Below, one piece after another: positions 1 to 7,443 of a DNA stretch of 64,000 nt; positions within the stretch are counted from its first letter, which is position 1, and each line of letters begins with the position of its first letter. The DNA is taken from the NCBI RefSeq assembly GCF_009602705.1, contig NZ_VSWH01000001.1, positions 682,001 to 746,000 on the forward strand, read 5' to 3'. The DNA is from Chryseobacterium vaccae. Lineage in GTDB: Bacteria > Bacteroidota > Bacteroidia > Flavobacteriales > Weeksellaceae. A program made the translations under genes and the position numbers. Under the pieces are notes generated by a model. That model saw only the letters and a list, made by a program, of their open reading frames with translations. It ran no database searches and was not told where the DNA came from.

Positions 1-69
1 TAAGACCTTTTTTAAAACAAAAAAAATCTCCGGAGATTTTCGGAGATTTTATAATTATAATTAATTTTT

Positions 70-414
70 TTAGAACTTAAATAAGCATTCACAAACGCTC
101 ATTTTTCCTTCAACTACAGTGCTCCAGGCGCCTGTCCAGGTTCCGCCGTAGGAAGCACATATCGCAGGACAAACTTCTTTAGCATCTTCATTGCTCCAGA
201 TAGGTCCTGCAAGAACATTCATTTTATACTCAGTGCTTCCGGATGGCTCTGTATCGTATTCAACTTCGATAACACTCATCGCACCTTCAACAATAGTGCT
301 CCATTGTCCGGTAAATTTTCCTAAATGAGCCGCAGCAATACGGCCTCCTAGTTTCTGGGCTTCGTCGTTGCTCCAAAGCGGACCTGCAACGATGTTGATT
401 TTAAATTTTGACAT
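70..414 (-). CDS. MVL-type mannose-binding lectin, two tandem repeats
   Basis: A 114-residue protein made of two copies of a unit of about 55 residues. Each copy carries AGP(L/I)WSN near its start (residues 10-16 and 69-75) and TG(Q/A)WST(I/V)VEG in its second half. This two-repeat plan and length match the high-mannose-binding lectin MVL of the cyanobacterium Microcystis viridis, so sugar binding is a family-based inference. There is no signal peptide, so the product should be cytoplasmic or leave by an unusual route. Repeat 2 has four cysteines (82, 86, 108, 110) and repeat 1 has none, which is odd for a duplicated fold and suggests disulfides or metal binding in one lobe only. It stands alone, with no lectin-linked partner, and two palindromes lie just upstream. 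Confidence 0.85.
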   Translation of the reverse strand: MSKFKINIVAGPLWSNDEAQKLGGRIAAAHLGKFTGQWSTIVEGAMSVIEVEYDTEPSGSTEYKMNVLAGPIWSNEDAKEVCPAICASYGGTWTGAWSTVVEGKMSVCECLFKF

Positions 415-473
415 GATGTAAAGTTTTTGGGGTTATTTAACATTACAAAGTTGTCACTTTAAAGAGAGATATA

Positions 474-512
474 CTACCGTAGAAAATACCAAATAATAGA
501 CTAGGTATTTTC
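474..512. promoter_or_regulatory. Two adjoining palindromes upstream of the lectin gene
   Basis: CTACCGTAG (474-482) is a 9-bp palindrome. Sharing its last base, GAAAATACC (482-490) is repeated inverted as GGTATTTTC (504-512) after 13 bp. They lie 60-100 bp before the lectin start. A poor -7-like element (ACAACTTTG on the minus strand, 446-454) would place the first palindrome near -40, where an activator would bind. The regulator is unknown. The rest of 415-946 is AT-rich with no gene, apart from the promoter and terminator listed next. Confidence 0.35.
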
Positions 513-617
513 ACCTAAAGGAGAAAAAATAAGAAATCAGCCCCGAAAATAGAATTTCAGAATCCTAAAAAGGCATTTTCATTTAAATATTGAATAAATG
601 ATTATAGTTAAATAAAC

Positions 618-646
618 AAAAAAGGTCCCCGTAAAAGGGAGACCTT
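618..646 (-). terminator. Rho-independent terminator on the minus strand
   Basis: Read on the minus strand, AAGGTC(T)CCC pairs with GGGGACCTT around a short loop and is followed directly by six T (complement of 618-623). No minus-strand gene lies between this hairpin and the strong promoter 40 bp upstream of it. Confidence 0.7.
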
Positions 647-680
647 AAAAAAACACAAATGATGAAAAAAAATTATTTCG
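618..680 (-). ncRNA. Possible short transcript of about 63 nt (or attenuated lectin leader)
   Basis: A good minus-strand promoter (686-715) is followed after about 35 nt by a terminator, with no ATG on the minus strand between them. The unit would make a very short RNA consisting of a U-rich 5' end and the terminator hairpin. The alternative is a conditional terminator in the long leader of the lectin gene, whose start lies 200 nt further on. Sequence alone does not decide between these. Confidence 0.3.
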
Positions 681-685
681 ATCCA

Positions 686-715
686 CAAATATAAGCAAAA
701 ATTACATTATGCAAA
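686..715 (-). promoter_or_regulatory. Bacteroidota-type promoter, minus strand
   Basis: On the minus strand TTTG (712-715) is followed after 18 nt by TATATTTG (686-693), a full match to the flavobacterial TTTG/TAnnTTTG pattern. Transcription would start near 680 and run toward the lectin gene. Confidence 0.6.
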
Positions 716-946
716 ACATTGTTTTGATATAATATTTTAAAAAATATTCATTCTAGATAAAAATAATGATTCACTAATCAATTCCTGTTATCATTTGCTT
801 ATTTACAAAATATTGGTGCCAGCAGAAAATCCTAAAGAAATAACCAAATTATGCAGATAGCTGAACAGAAAATGAAGGTATTGTGATTCTGCTCATAAAA
901 AGCTACCCTTTATTTTCGTTAATTTATTCTGCCAAACCACAAAAAT

Positions 947-1555
947 ATGAAACCAAAATTAATTAAAGGAGTCCCGCAACAACATTCAGGTGGATTTCAT
1001 GATACAGAAAGCCGGAAGCAGTATGAAGAAGCTCTTCTACCATTAAAGTTTGAAATGCTGAAAAAGAGATTTTTTTCAGTAAACAGATGGAAAAGCTATT
1101 GCGGTGAAGGCTTTGCTGATTTTAGGCTCCATGACTCGTCAGGAAAAGAAGTTGACCGAGATCCACAGAAAGGAGATTATATGAGGATTAACATTCCAGG
1201 ACCTGGAGAAAGGGAGGCCAAAGGGTATGATTGGGTAGAAGTTACAGAGATCTGCTATTACCAGGATAATACATCAGAAAGAATACAGATAACCTGCCGG
1301 CCCTCCGGAGATCCCCAAATAAAAAATAAAGGCCACATTGCTCATTTTTACAGTGCCGGAGCGACCTCCACATTTATGATATCCAGAACTCCAGGCCATT
1401 TGAAAGCTGCAGTATATGGAAGAAATGAAACCCCTAATTTTAAAGCTAAGTTTATCGATGTGATCCGCAATCTAATGGTCGCAGCAGGAGGTATAATGGG
1501 AGTTTCAAAAATCCAGTGGAAACAGCTTGCTGATGGCTTTTTGGATTTTGACTGA
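947..1555 (+). CDS. Hypothetical protein, 202 residues
   Basis: Not recognised. The protein is soluble, with no signal peptide or membrane segment. The middle (about 65-130) is rich in charged and aromatic residues and contains PGPGEREAKGYDWVEV, then a segment suggesting alternating strands (ERIQITCRPSGDP) and the sequence HIAHFYSAGATSTFMISR. The C-terminal 40 residues look helical. A domain of tail-fibre or toxin/immunity type is conceivable but unsupported. It is a single-gene unit: the next gene has its own promoter and Fnr-like box 18 bp after this stop. Confidence 0.7.
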   Translation: MKPKLIKGVPQQHSGGFHDTESRKQYEEALLPLKFEMLKKRFFSVNRWKSYCGEGFADFRLHDSSGKEVDRDPQKGDYMRINIPGPGEREAKGYDWVEVTEICYYQDNTSERIQITCRPSGDPQIKNKGHIAHFYSAGATSTFMISRTPGHLKAAVYGRNETPNFKAKFIDVIRNLMVAAGGIMGVSKIQWKQLADGFLDFD

Positions 1556-1572
1556 TATCGGAATATCTTTTT

Positions 1573-1616
1573 TTGACTTAAATCAAAGTTCCGGAACCGC
1601 CTTCTGCTTATTTTCG
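1573..1616 (+). promoter_or_regulatory. Fnr-like box and -7 element of the antiporter gene
   Basis: TTGACTTAAATCAA (1573-1586) matches the Crp/Fnr-family pattern TTGAN-N4-NTCAA. A -7-like element TATTTTCG starts at 1609, exactly 36 nt after the box start. This puts the box centre close to -41.5 if transcription starts about five bases after the -7 element, the usual class II activator position. The same arrangement occurs at 3260-3303. Confidence 0.6.
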
Positions 1617-1634
1617 CCGCTTAAAAAATAAGCT

Positions 1635-3248
1635 ATGGCAGAACTAGAAAAAATTATATGGATATCCATTATCTTAATCGTCATTATTTCGGTAAAAAAC
1701 AGAATTAAACTGACGCTTCCTGTTCTGCTTGTATTGGCAGGACTTATACTCAGTCTTACAGGGCTGGTTCCCTCCATTGAAATGAGCCCGGAAATGATCT
1801 TTTATGTGGTATTGCCCCCAATTCTGTTTGATGCGGCCTGGAATACCTCAGTTCCGGATTTTAAAAAAGAATTTTCAAAAATATCTGTTCTGGCTGTAGG
1901 ATTGGTATTTCTTACCACCACAATAATTGCTTTTGCCGTGCACAGCATGATTCCGGGATTTAGCTGGCCGCTCGCATTTATTCTCGGTGCTGTTGTTTCT
2001 CCTCCTGATGCAGTTGCCGCTACCAGTATCACAAAAAATCTTCCCATCCCTCAGAAACTGGTCACCATCCTTGAAGGAGAAAGCCTGCTGAATGATGCTT
2101 CAGCACTTATTGCCTATAAATGTGCCGTTGCAGCGGTTACCAGTGGAGTTTTCTCTTTCTGGGATGCAGGAACTCAGTTTATAACAGCAAGTCTGGGAGG
2201 GATCATAGCCGGACTGCTTCCCGGTTTCCTCTTTCTGAAACTTCACAGATATTTTAACGACCAGAGTAATGCGGAAACATTTGCTGTTCTGCTGTTGCCT
2301 TTTGCCGTATATAGCATGGCAGAACATTTACACTGCTTAGGAGTGCTGGCTGTTGTCACCCTTGGAATGTTTCTTTCTTGGAATTCATTTTTCATCTTCA
2401 GTGCAGGCAGCAGGATACAGATGGGGAATTTCTGGGAGGTGATCATTTTTGTATTGAATGGGTTGGTATTTCTTATCCTTGGAATGCAGCTGCCTGAGAT
2501 AATAGCAGATATTCCGGTTTCCGGGCTGCCGGTTCTCATAGTATATGGATTTCTGATATTCATTATCCTCGTCGTCATCAGACTCTTTATTTTAGCTGTA
2601 TTTCCCGTTTTTTCCGATAAGATTCCGGAAAATCGACACCGTTTTATGAACCAGACCAAAAAAGAATATCTTATTTTATCATGGTCGGGAATGAGGGGAG
2701 TGGTTTCGTTGGCAGCTGCATTAGCCCTGCCTTTTCATCATAGCATCACAATTGAACAGAGAAGTACACTCCTGTTCATCACTTTTGTTGTGATTCTTTT
2801 TACACTTTTGATACAGGGGCTTACCCTTCCGAAGCTCATCAGAATGATAAAACCTGTAGCACAGAACGTACAGAATGAAGAAATACTGAACAGACAGCTT
2901 CTCGAAAAATCAATCTTATTTCTGAGGAATTTTAAAAGCGAAAGTGCTGCTACACAGCATGCCCTGACAAAAATGACAGAAAAGCTGGAAAAAGAAGAAA
3001 AAAACATCCTTAACACTGAAAAAGATTCGGCCTCTACCGGAGATCAGGCTTTCCTTAAAAAAGTGTATTATGATCTGGAACTTCAGCTTGCCGGCCACCA
3101 GAGAAAAGAATTGATCAAAAGCTATCATACCGGCGAATTTTCCCTTGAAGTGATCCGTAAAAAAGAATGGGAACTGGATTTCTGGACGGCTACAATCCAC
3201 CATGAAATGGAAACTCTGAGCAATAGTAGCATTTCTTCCGTTCAATGA
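1635..3248 (+). CDS. Na+/H+ antiporter, CPA1 family
   Basis: A 537-residue membrane protein with about 12 hydrophobic segments up to residue ~410 and a hydrophilic, probably coiled C-terminal tail. It carries hallmark CPA1 motifs: FDAAW after the third segment, SPPDAVAATSI, and EGESLLNDASAL, whose Asn-Asp pair is the ion-binding site of the family. It should exchange cytoplasmic Na+ (or K+) for H+ at the inner membrane. The bulky cytosolic tail (about 420-537, rich in Lys/Glu) may be regulatory. An Fnr-like box at its promoter hints at control by oxygen or redox state. The same box type stands before the next gene. Confidence 0.9.
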   Translation: MAELEKIIWISIILIVIISVKNRIKLTLPVLLVLAGLILSLTGLVPSIEMSPEMIFYVVLPPILFDAAWNTSVPDFKKEFSKISVLAVGLVFLTTTIIAFAVHSMIPGFSWPLAFILGAVVSPPDAVAATSITKNLPIPQKLVTILEGESLLNDASALIAYKCAVAAVTSGVFSFWDAGTQFITASLGGIIAGLLPGFLFLKLHRYFNDQSNAETFAVLLLPFAVYSMAEHLHCLGVLAVVTLGMFLSWNSFFIFSAGSRIQMGNFWEVIIFVLNGLVFLILGMQLPEIIADIPVSGLPVLIVYGFLIFIILVVIRLFILAVFPVFSDKIPENRHRFMNQTKKEYLILSWSGMRGVVSLAAALALPFHHSITIEQRSTLLFITFVVILFTLLIQGLTLPKLIRMIKPVAQNVQNEEILNRQLLEKSILFLRNFKSESAATQHALTKMTEKLEKEEKNILNTEKDSASTGDQAFLKKVYYDLELQLAGHQRKELIKSYHTGEFSLEVIRKKEWELDFWTATIHHEMETLSNSSISSVQ

Positions 3249-3259
3249 TTTTTTCTTTT

Positions 3260-3303
3260 TTGACTTAAGTCAAAGTTTTGCATTACCGCTTACAAGACAT
3301 TTG
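3260..3303 (+). promoter_or_regulatory. Fnr-like box and -7 element of the MFS/siderophore operon
   Basis: TTGACTTAAGTCAA (3260-3273) is a perfect 14-bp palindrome of the Crp/Fnr type. The -7-like element GACATTTG begins at 3296, again 36 nt from the box start, as at the antiporter gene. Identical geometry at two neighbouring genes is strong evidence that both boxes work. Confidence 0.7.
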
Positions 3304-3330
3304 CATCCGAATATTTTTATATACAAATTT

Positions 3331-4506
3331 ATGAGTACAACATTAGAAAAAGGACAGACCCTCAGCTTCTATCAGGCCGCCGCACCCATCATTATATCGG
3401 TGTTCGGGGTTTACCTTACCATTGGAACAGCATTAGGTGTGCTGCCGGAGTTTGTTCAGAAGAATCTGGGCTTTGACAGTATTATGATAGGTCTTGTTAT
3501 CGGGCTGCAGTCATTGTCAACTCTTTTAACACGGGCTTATTCCGGAAAGATCACAGATACAAAAGGAGCCAAGAACAGCAAAATGACAGGGGTAATCCTG
3601 GCTGTTATCGCTGGAATCGCTTATGTGCTGGCTGTATCATTTCAGAAAAATCCGGCATTGGCACTTTCGTTTCTGCTGCTGGCAAGAATTATTCATGGGG
3701 TAGGTGAAAGCTTTCTGGTTACTGGCGCTTTAACTTGGGGAATAGGTTTGGCAGGACCCTCCAATTCAGGAAAAGTAATGACATGGAACGGAATTGCCAT
3801 GTACGCCGGGATTGCTATCGGGGCTCCGTTGGGTATCTGGATCAGTAAAGGATATGGCGATTTCCCAGCATTTATGCTTATTATTCTGCTACCTTTTGTA
3901 AGCTGGATCGCGACCATGAAATTACCTTCAATCCCAGTGGATAAAGATCACGTGAGAACCCCTTTCTATAAAGTTATCGGAGCTATTTCCGGGCAGGGGA
4001 TCAGTCTGGCGTTTTCTTCCATGGCATTTGGATGTATCGCTTCTTTTATTGCTTTATTCTTCACAGAAAGGAACTGGGGTGATGCTTCTCTGGCTTTCAT
4101 GACTTTTGGAGCCTGTTATGTTCTTACCCGGATCTTTTTTGCTTCTTTTCCAGATAAATACGGGGGCTTTAGAATTGCATTCATTTCTCTTATCATCGAG
4201 GTAATCGGACAGCTTCTGATCTGGACATCCGCTTCCAGAACAGGTGCAGTTATCGGATGTGGATTAACGGGAGTAGGATTTTCACTGGTTTTTCCGGCAT
4301 TGGGAGTATTGGCCATTCAAAAAGTAAAACCACAGATGAGAGGAACAGCTTTGGGTGCTTATGTAGCTTTTGTAGATCTTTCACTGGGGCTTGCCGGTCC
4401 CGTTGCAGGGATTGTTGCCACTGGATTTAGTTATCAGACCGTGTATTTGTTTGGGGGAGTCAGCTGTGTTCTTTCTTTAATCATCCTCATGTTGAATAAA
4501 AAATAA
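3331..4506 (+). CDS. MFS transporter (probable exporter)
   Basis: A 391-residue major facilitator with 12 predicted membrane segments. The start at 3331 (MSTTLEKGQT) is preferred to an upstream TTG at 3301, which overlaps the -7 element. The loop after segment 2 reads RAYSGKITDTKGAK, a form of the MFS motif A (G-x3-D-x2-G), and segment 4 has RIIHGVGES. It resembles the YhhS/arabinose-efflux branch. The stop lies 7 bp before a siderophore-interacting protein gene, so a role in moving siderophores or iron chelates is likely but inferred from context only. Confidence 0.85.
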   Translation: MSTTLEKGQTLSFYQAAAPIIISVFGVYLTIGTALGVLPEFVQKNLGFDSIMIGLVIGLQSLSTLLTRAYSGKITDTKGAKNSKMTGVILAVIAGIAYVLAVSFQKNPALALSFLLLARIIHGVGESFLVTGALTWGIGLAGPSNSGKVMTWNGIAMYAGIAIGAPLGIWISKGYGDFPAFMLIILLPFVSWIATMKLPSIPVDKDHVRTPFYKVIGAISGQGISLAFSSMAFGCIASFIALFFTERNWGDASLAFMTFGACYVLTRIFFASFPDKYGGFRIAFISLIIEVIGQLLIWTSASRTGAVIGCGLTGVGFSLVFPALGVLAIQKVKPQMRGTALGAYVAFVDLSLGLAGPVAGIVATGFSYQTVYLFGGVSCVLSLIILMLNKK

Positions 4507-4513
4507 AACAGAT

Positions 4514-5293
4514 ATGCCCCCAAATTCTATAAAAACAGAAAAAATACGTTCTAAGTTTACTGTTAAAGGTAAAAAATTCCTGACCCCTCATTTTATCCGC
4601 GTGGCTTTTGAAATTGATGATCAGCAGGAAGAATTGCTGACTTATGTAAAATCGGGCTCCAATAATAAACTTTTTATTCCCGCAAAATCATTAATATCAT
4701 CAGACGAAAAGCGAATCAAAGCTGATTGGGAGTTTATCACAAGAACTTATACCAATCGTAAAATTGATCTGGAAAACAGAGAGCTGTTGATTGATTTTGT
4801 CGCTCACGGAGACAACGGACCGGCCTCAGCATGGGCTTTAACAGCTGTTCCCGGTGAAACACTTGAAGTAGGAATGAAGCAAAGTTCCAGGCCGTTGGTT
4901 CCAGATGCCGATTTCTATCTGTTCATAGGTGATGCAACAGCCCTTCCGGTGATCTGTGCCATTGTAGAAGAACTTCCGTCTTACGTTACGGCAAAAGTAC
5001 TGTTGGAAGTATACGGAAAAGAAGATGAAATGATCCTGTGTTCTGCCGCGGATGTATCTGTACACTGGCTGCATAATGCAGAACCTGAAAAAGGGAGCAT
5101 ACTTGCAGATACAGCCAGAAATATTGACCTTCCCGGAGGAATACTGAAAAAATACATCTACGCCGCCGCAGAATATTCCACAATAAAAGCGATTAAAGAC
5201 TATTTCAAAACAGAATTGAACTGGGATCCTTATGGATTATACACCTGTTCATATTGGAAATCCGGACAGTCTGAAGAGGAAGGGAAACCGTAA
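4514..5293 (+). CDS. Siderophore-interacting flavoprotein (SIP/ViuB family)
   Basis: A 259-residue cytoplasmic reductase. Residues ~10-125 form the FAD-binding barrel (FLTPHFIRVAFE; TRTYTNR corresponds to the RxYT flavin motif). Residues ~130-259 form the NAD(P)H-binding SIP domain, with the diagnostic FIGDATALPVICAIVEELP. Family members reduce ferric siderophores to release iron. It is translationally close to the MFS gene (7-bp gap) and should be co-transcribed from the Fnr-box promoter. Confidence 0.88.
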   Translation: MPPNSIKTEKIRSKFTVKGKKFLTPHFIRVAFEIDDQQEELLTYVKSGSNNKLFIPAKSLISSDEKRIKADWEFITRTYTNRKIDLENRELLIDFVAHGDNGPASAWALTAVPGETLEVGMKQSSRPLVPDADFYLFIGDATALPVICAIVEELPSYVTAKVLLEVYGKEDEMILCSAADVSVHWLHNAEPEKGSILADTARNIDLPGGILKKYIYAAAEYSTIKAIKDYFKTELNWDPYGLYTCSYWKSGQSEEEGKP

Positions 5294-5350
5294 GAAAACG
5301 AGGAAATACAGCCATTTATTGCTACATTTGCTGATAACTGATTCACATCA

Positions 5351-5718
5351 ATGGAAGAACTGTTAAGCTCATATATTAAAAGCAAAATATCGGTGACGGA
5401 TGAAGAAATGAATACCATTCTTTCTTATTTTAAACCTATCAGACTGAAAAAGAATGAACTTCTTCTTACCAACGGGCAGACCAGCCAGCGGACTTTTTTC
5501 GTGGTAAAAGGCTGTCTCAGGATATTTTTCATCAATGAAGAAGGGCAGGACTCTACCCGGTATTTTGCTTTTGAAAACTGGTTCAGGATGCGCTTGAAAA
5601 ATACCGCCAGCTGCTGGATGAGAATCCGGTTATTGTACGCAGGTTATCCAATAAAATGGTGGCTTCCTATCTCAATATTTCCCAGGAGACCTTAAGCAGG
5701 CTGAAATCCAAGCTTTAA
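5351..5718 (+). pseudogene. Crp/Fnr-family regulator with internal deletion and frameshift
   Basis: The first ~78 codons encode the start of a cAMP-binding-type beta-roll (LLLTNGQTSQRTFFVVKGCL, then STRYFAFENWF). From 5581, in another frame, the sequence reads VQDALEKYRQLLDENPVI and ends MVASYLNISQETLSRLKSKL with a stop at 5716-5718; this is the typical Crp/Fnr C-terminal helix-turn-helix. Relatives are about 190 residues long, so roughly 200 bp from the middle (rest of the beta-roll and dimer helix) is missing and the frame is lost. In the original frame a 114-residue product would end at 5695. A promoter-like TACATTTG (5323-5330) survives upstream. The lesion looks recent because both ends are well preserved. 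Confidence 0.85.
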
Positions 5719-5791
5719 GTTTCTTTTGGCCAGAATCCATGTTTTAGAACAACACGGTTTTCCGATTTTGTAATTCTTAAATATTCAGATC

Positions 5792-6439
5792 ATGAACAAA
5801 TTAGATATTTTCATGGGAATTGTCCTGCTGAAAACTAAAATTGCAGCCCATACCTATCATTTAAAAATACAAAGTTCAGACTTTTTACAGCAGGGAAATA
5901 CGGCTGAATTTTTCTTTTCCAATCCTTATTATGATCCGCAAAGTAAAGTTCATCAATATCCTTTCTGGAATTACGAACCCGTTTACCACACCGCTGATTT
6001 TGCTGTCCACACCTTCTCAGAAGAAACCTCCCAATGGATAAAAGCCGTTCAGGAAGGAGATACTGTATTTTTCAGACAAATATCAGACGCATCTGAAGCT
6101 GACGAAACAGGGGAACATTATTTCCTGATTGGCGATGTGACTTCATTATCCCGGTTATATGAGATCAACAGGACGTTATCCGTAAGTAAAACGGTCAGCA
6201 GCCTGATCTATGCGGAACAGGATGAAGAGCTCTTCCCCGACCTGGATCACAGTTTTCCCTTGAATTTTTTCATTTCAAAGCCTGTTAAACCAGAAAAGGT
6301 TATTGAGCATATCCGGTATCATTTCCCGGAAAATGCAAAAAATACCATCGCTTATATTTTAGGGAATGCATCAGTTACAGAAGTTGTTTCCAGGTACATC
6401 AGAAAAGATCCCTCGTTCAGAATTTTGAAAATATATTGA
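5792..6439 (+). CDS. Siderophore-interacting-protein-like flavoprotein
   Basis: A 215-residue protein with the outline of a ferredoxin-reductase/SIP fold. An N-terminal barrel (AHTYHLKIQSSDFLQQGNTAEF) is followed by a nucleotide-binding half with HYFLIGDVTSLSRLYEINRTL, which corresponds to FIGDATALPVICAI of the upstream SIP. The FAD motif RxYT/S is not visible (the region reads YEPVYHTADFAVHTFS), so cofactor binding may be altered. An alternative start is Met8 at 5813. It lies 73 bp after the broken regulator, within the same iron-related cluster. Confidence 0.7.
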   Translation: MNKLDIFMGIVLLKTKIAAHTYHLKIQSSDFLQQGNTAEFFFSNPYYDPQSKVHQYPFWNYEPVYHTADFAVHTFSEETSQWIKAVQEGDTVFFRQISDASEADETGEHYFLIGDVTSLSRLYEINRTLSVSKTVSSLIYAEQDEELFPDLDHSFPLNFFISKPVKPEKVIEHIRYHFPENAKNTIAYILGNASVTEVVSRYIRKDPSFRILKIY

Positions 6440-6523
6440 TTACGGTTCAGGATAATAACTTTAGATATAGACAGGTTTTGAAATTAGAAAATAGAAGTTA
6501 GGAGTCTGTTTGAATTCACTGTT

Positions 6524-6696
6524 GTTGGGTTTGCGCAAGGACGCTATTTTTTACCAGCTTTATGAGTATAAAAGGCGCAAAGATTTTATCTCCGATAAAA
6601 TTTAATACTGCACGACTTGCCGAAAATCTTGGATTTTCTTTCGCCTTAAAAACGTTAGCATAATCAAAAACTTTGCACCCTTGCGTTTTCCAACCC
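6524..6696. repeat. Dispersed repeat family A, copy 1 (MITE-like)
   Basis: A 173-bp non-coding block bounded by imperfect inverted ends (GTTGGGTTTGCGCAAGG and the complement of CCCTTGCGTTTTCCAAC). It shares its overall order, the 19-bp core GATTTTATCTCCGATAAAA and its ends with 15822-15984. The core is itself palindromic (TTTTATCtccGATAAAA). The rest of the gap 6440-6829 holds no gene. Confidence 0.65.
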
Positions 6697-6814
6697 AGAG
6701 ACTGCCATCCTTTCAGCTTTCTTAGCCCGAACCTAATTTATTCTGGACTGAATCATAAAGAGAAAATTCTCAAAAAATTAATGTTAGACATTCTTTCCGG
6801 AAAAATTTAAGCCT

Positions 6815-6822
6815 TATATTTG
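6815..6822 (+). promoter_or_regulatory. -7 element with almost no leader
   Basis: TATATTTG matches TAnnTTTG. Transcription would begin within a few bases of the ATG at 6830, so the mRNA for the small secreted protein may be essentially leaderless. Confidence 0.45.
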
Positions 6823-6829
6823 CAGAACA

Positions 6830-7192
6830 ATGTTAAAATGGTTTTCCATAGTATGCTCAATGATGTATGTGTTTGCTACCACTAATGCGGCGGAAGTACT
6901 CAAAGTACCTGTCTTCGTAGAGCACCTTATGGAATATGAAGGAAATTTTGCTGAATTTGTCATGGAGCACTATGACAATCACAAAAAAGATTCCGACTGG
7001 GATACAGACCAGAAACTGCCATTTATTAACCCTCCGGTTGTATTAATGGTACAAGCCCAGCTTCCGGAACTCAACTTTCAGATCGAAAAACCTAAGGAAA
7101 TCATTATTTCCCAGAAAAAAACATCTTATCAGGAAAAAGACTTTCCCAGTCTTTATCTTTCCAGAATTTTCCAGCCTCCGCGGCAGTCTTAA
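6830..7192 (+). CDS. Small secreted protein preceding a metal-efflux system
   Basis: A 120-residue protein with a signal peptide (hydrophobic residues ~4-18, likely cut after TTNAA). The mature part has several His and acidic residues (VEHLMEYEGNFAEFVMEHYDNHKKDSDWD) and a Pro/Lys-rich tail. I do not recognise a family. In Bacteroidota, small exported proteins often precede CzcA/CusA-type pump genes, so a periplasmic metal-binding or sensing role is a reasonable inference. The gene is 251 bp upstream of the pump gene on the same strand. Confidence 0.65.
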   Translation: MLKWFSIVCSMMYVFATTNAAEVLKVPVFVEHLMEYEGNFAEFVMEHYDNHKKDSDWDTDQKLPFINPPVVLMVQAQLPELNFQIEKPKEIIISQKKTSYQEKDFPSLYLSRIFQPPRQS

Positions 7193-7443
7193 TGGTCCTT
7201 TATATTAAAAATTAATGCTTAAGCTTTAAGCAGTCAATTCTTATTATCCATTAATTAATCCGTTGTACATAAAAGTACTTTTTCCGCTTTAAACACTGAA
7301 AATGGTGTGGAATAACTTGTCCTTGTAAAGGAATATTACATACCATGTTTGTTCTTCAAAACTAAAGCATTTACAATTTTAGCTGAAACAAAAGTCTGAA
7401 AAGGGCTTTATAAAGTACACCGGATAATCAATCCAAATTTTTC

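Noticed and set aside
661..696. Plus-strand micro-ORF MMKKNYFDPQI
   Set aside because: Eleven codons of low complexity overlapping a clear minus-strand promoter; no supporting promoter or context on the plus strand.
2100..3245. Several long minus-strand frames opposite the antiporter gene
   Set aside because: They mirror the codon periodicity of the antiporter, have no family features and no promoter; the plus-strand gene explains the region.
3301..3330. Upstream TTG start for the MFS transporter
   Set aside because: It overlaps the -7 element of the Fnr-box promoter; the ATG at 3331 gives a normal N-terminus.
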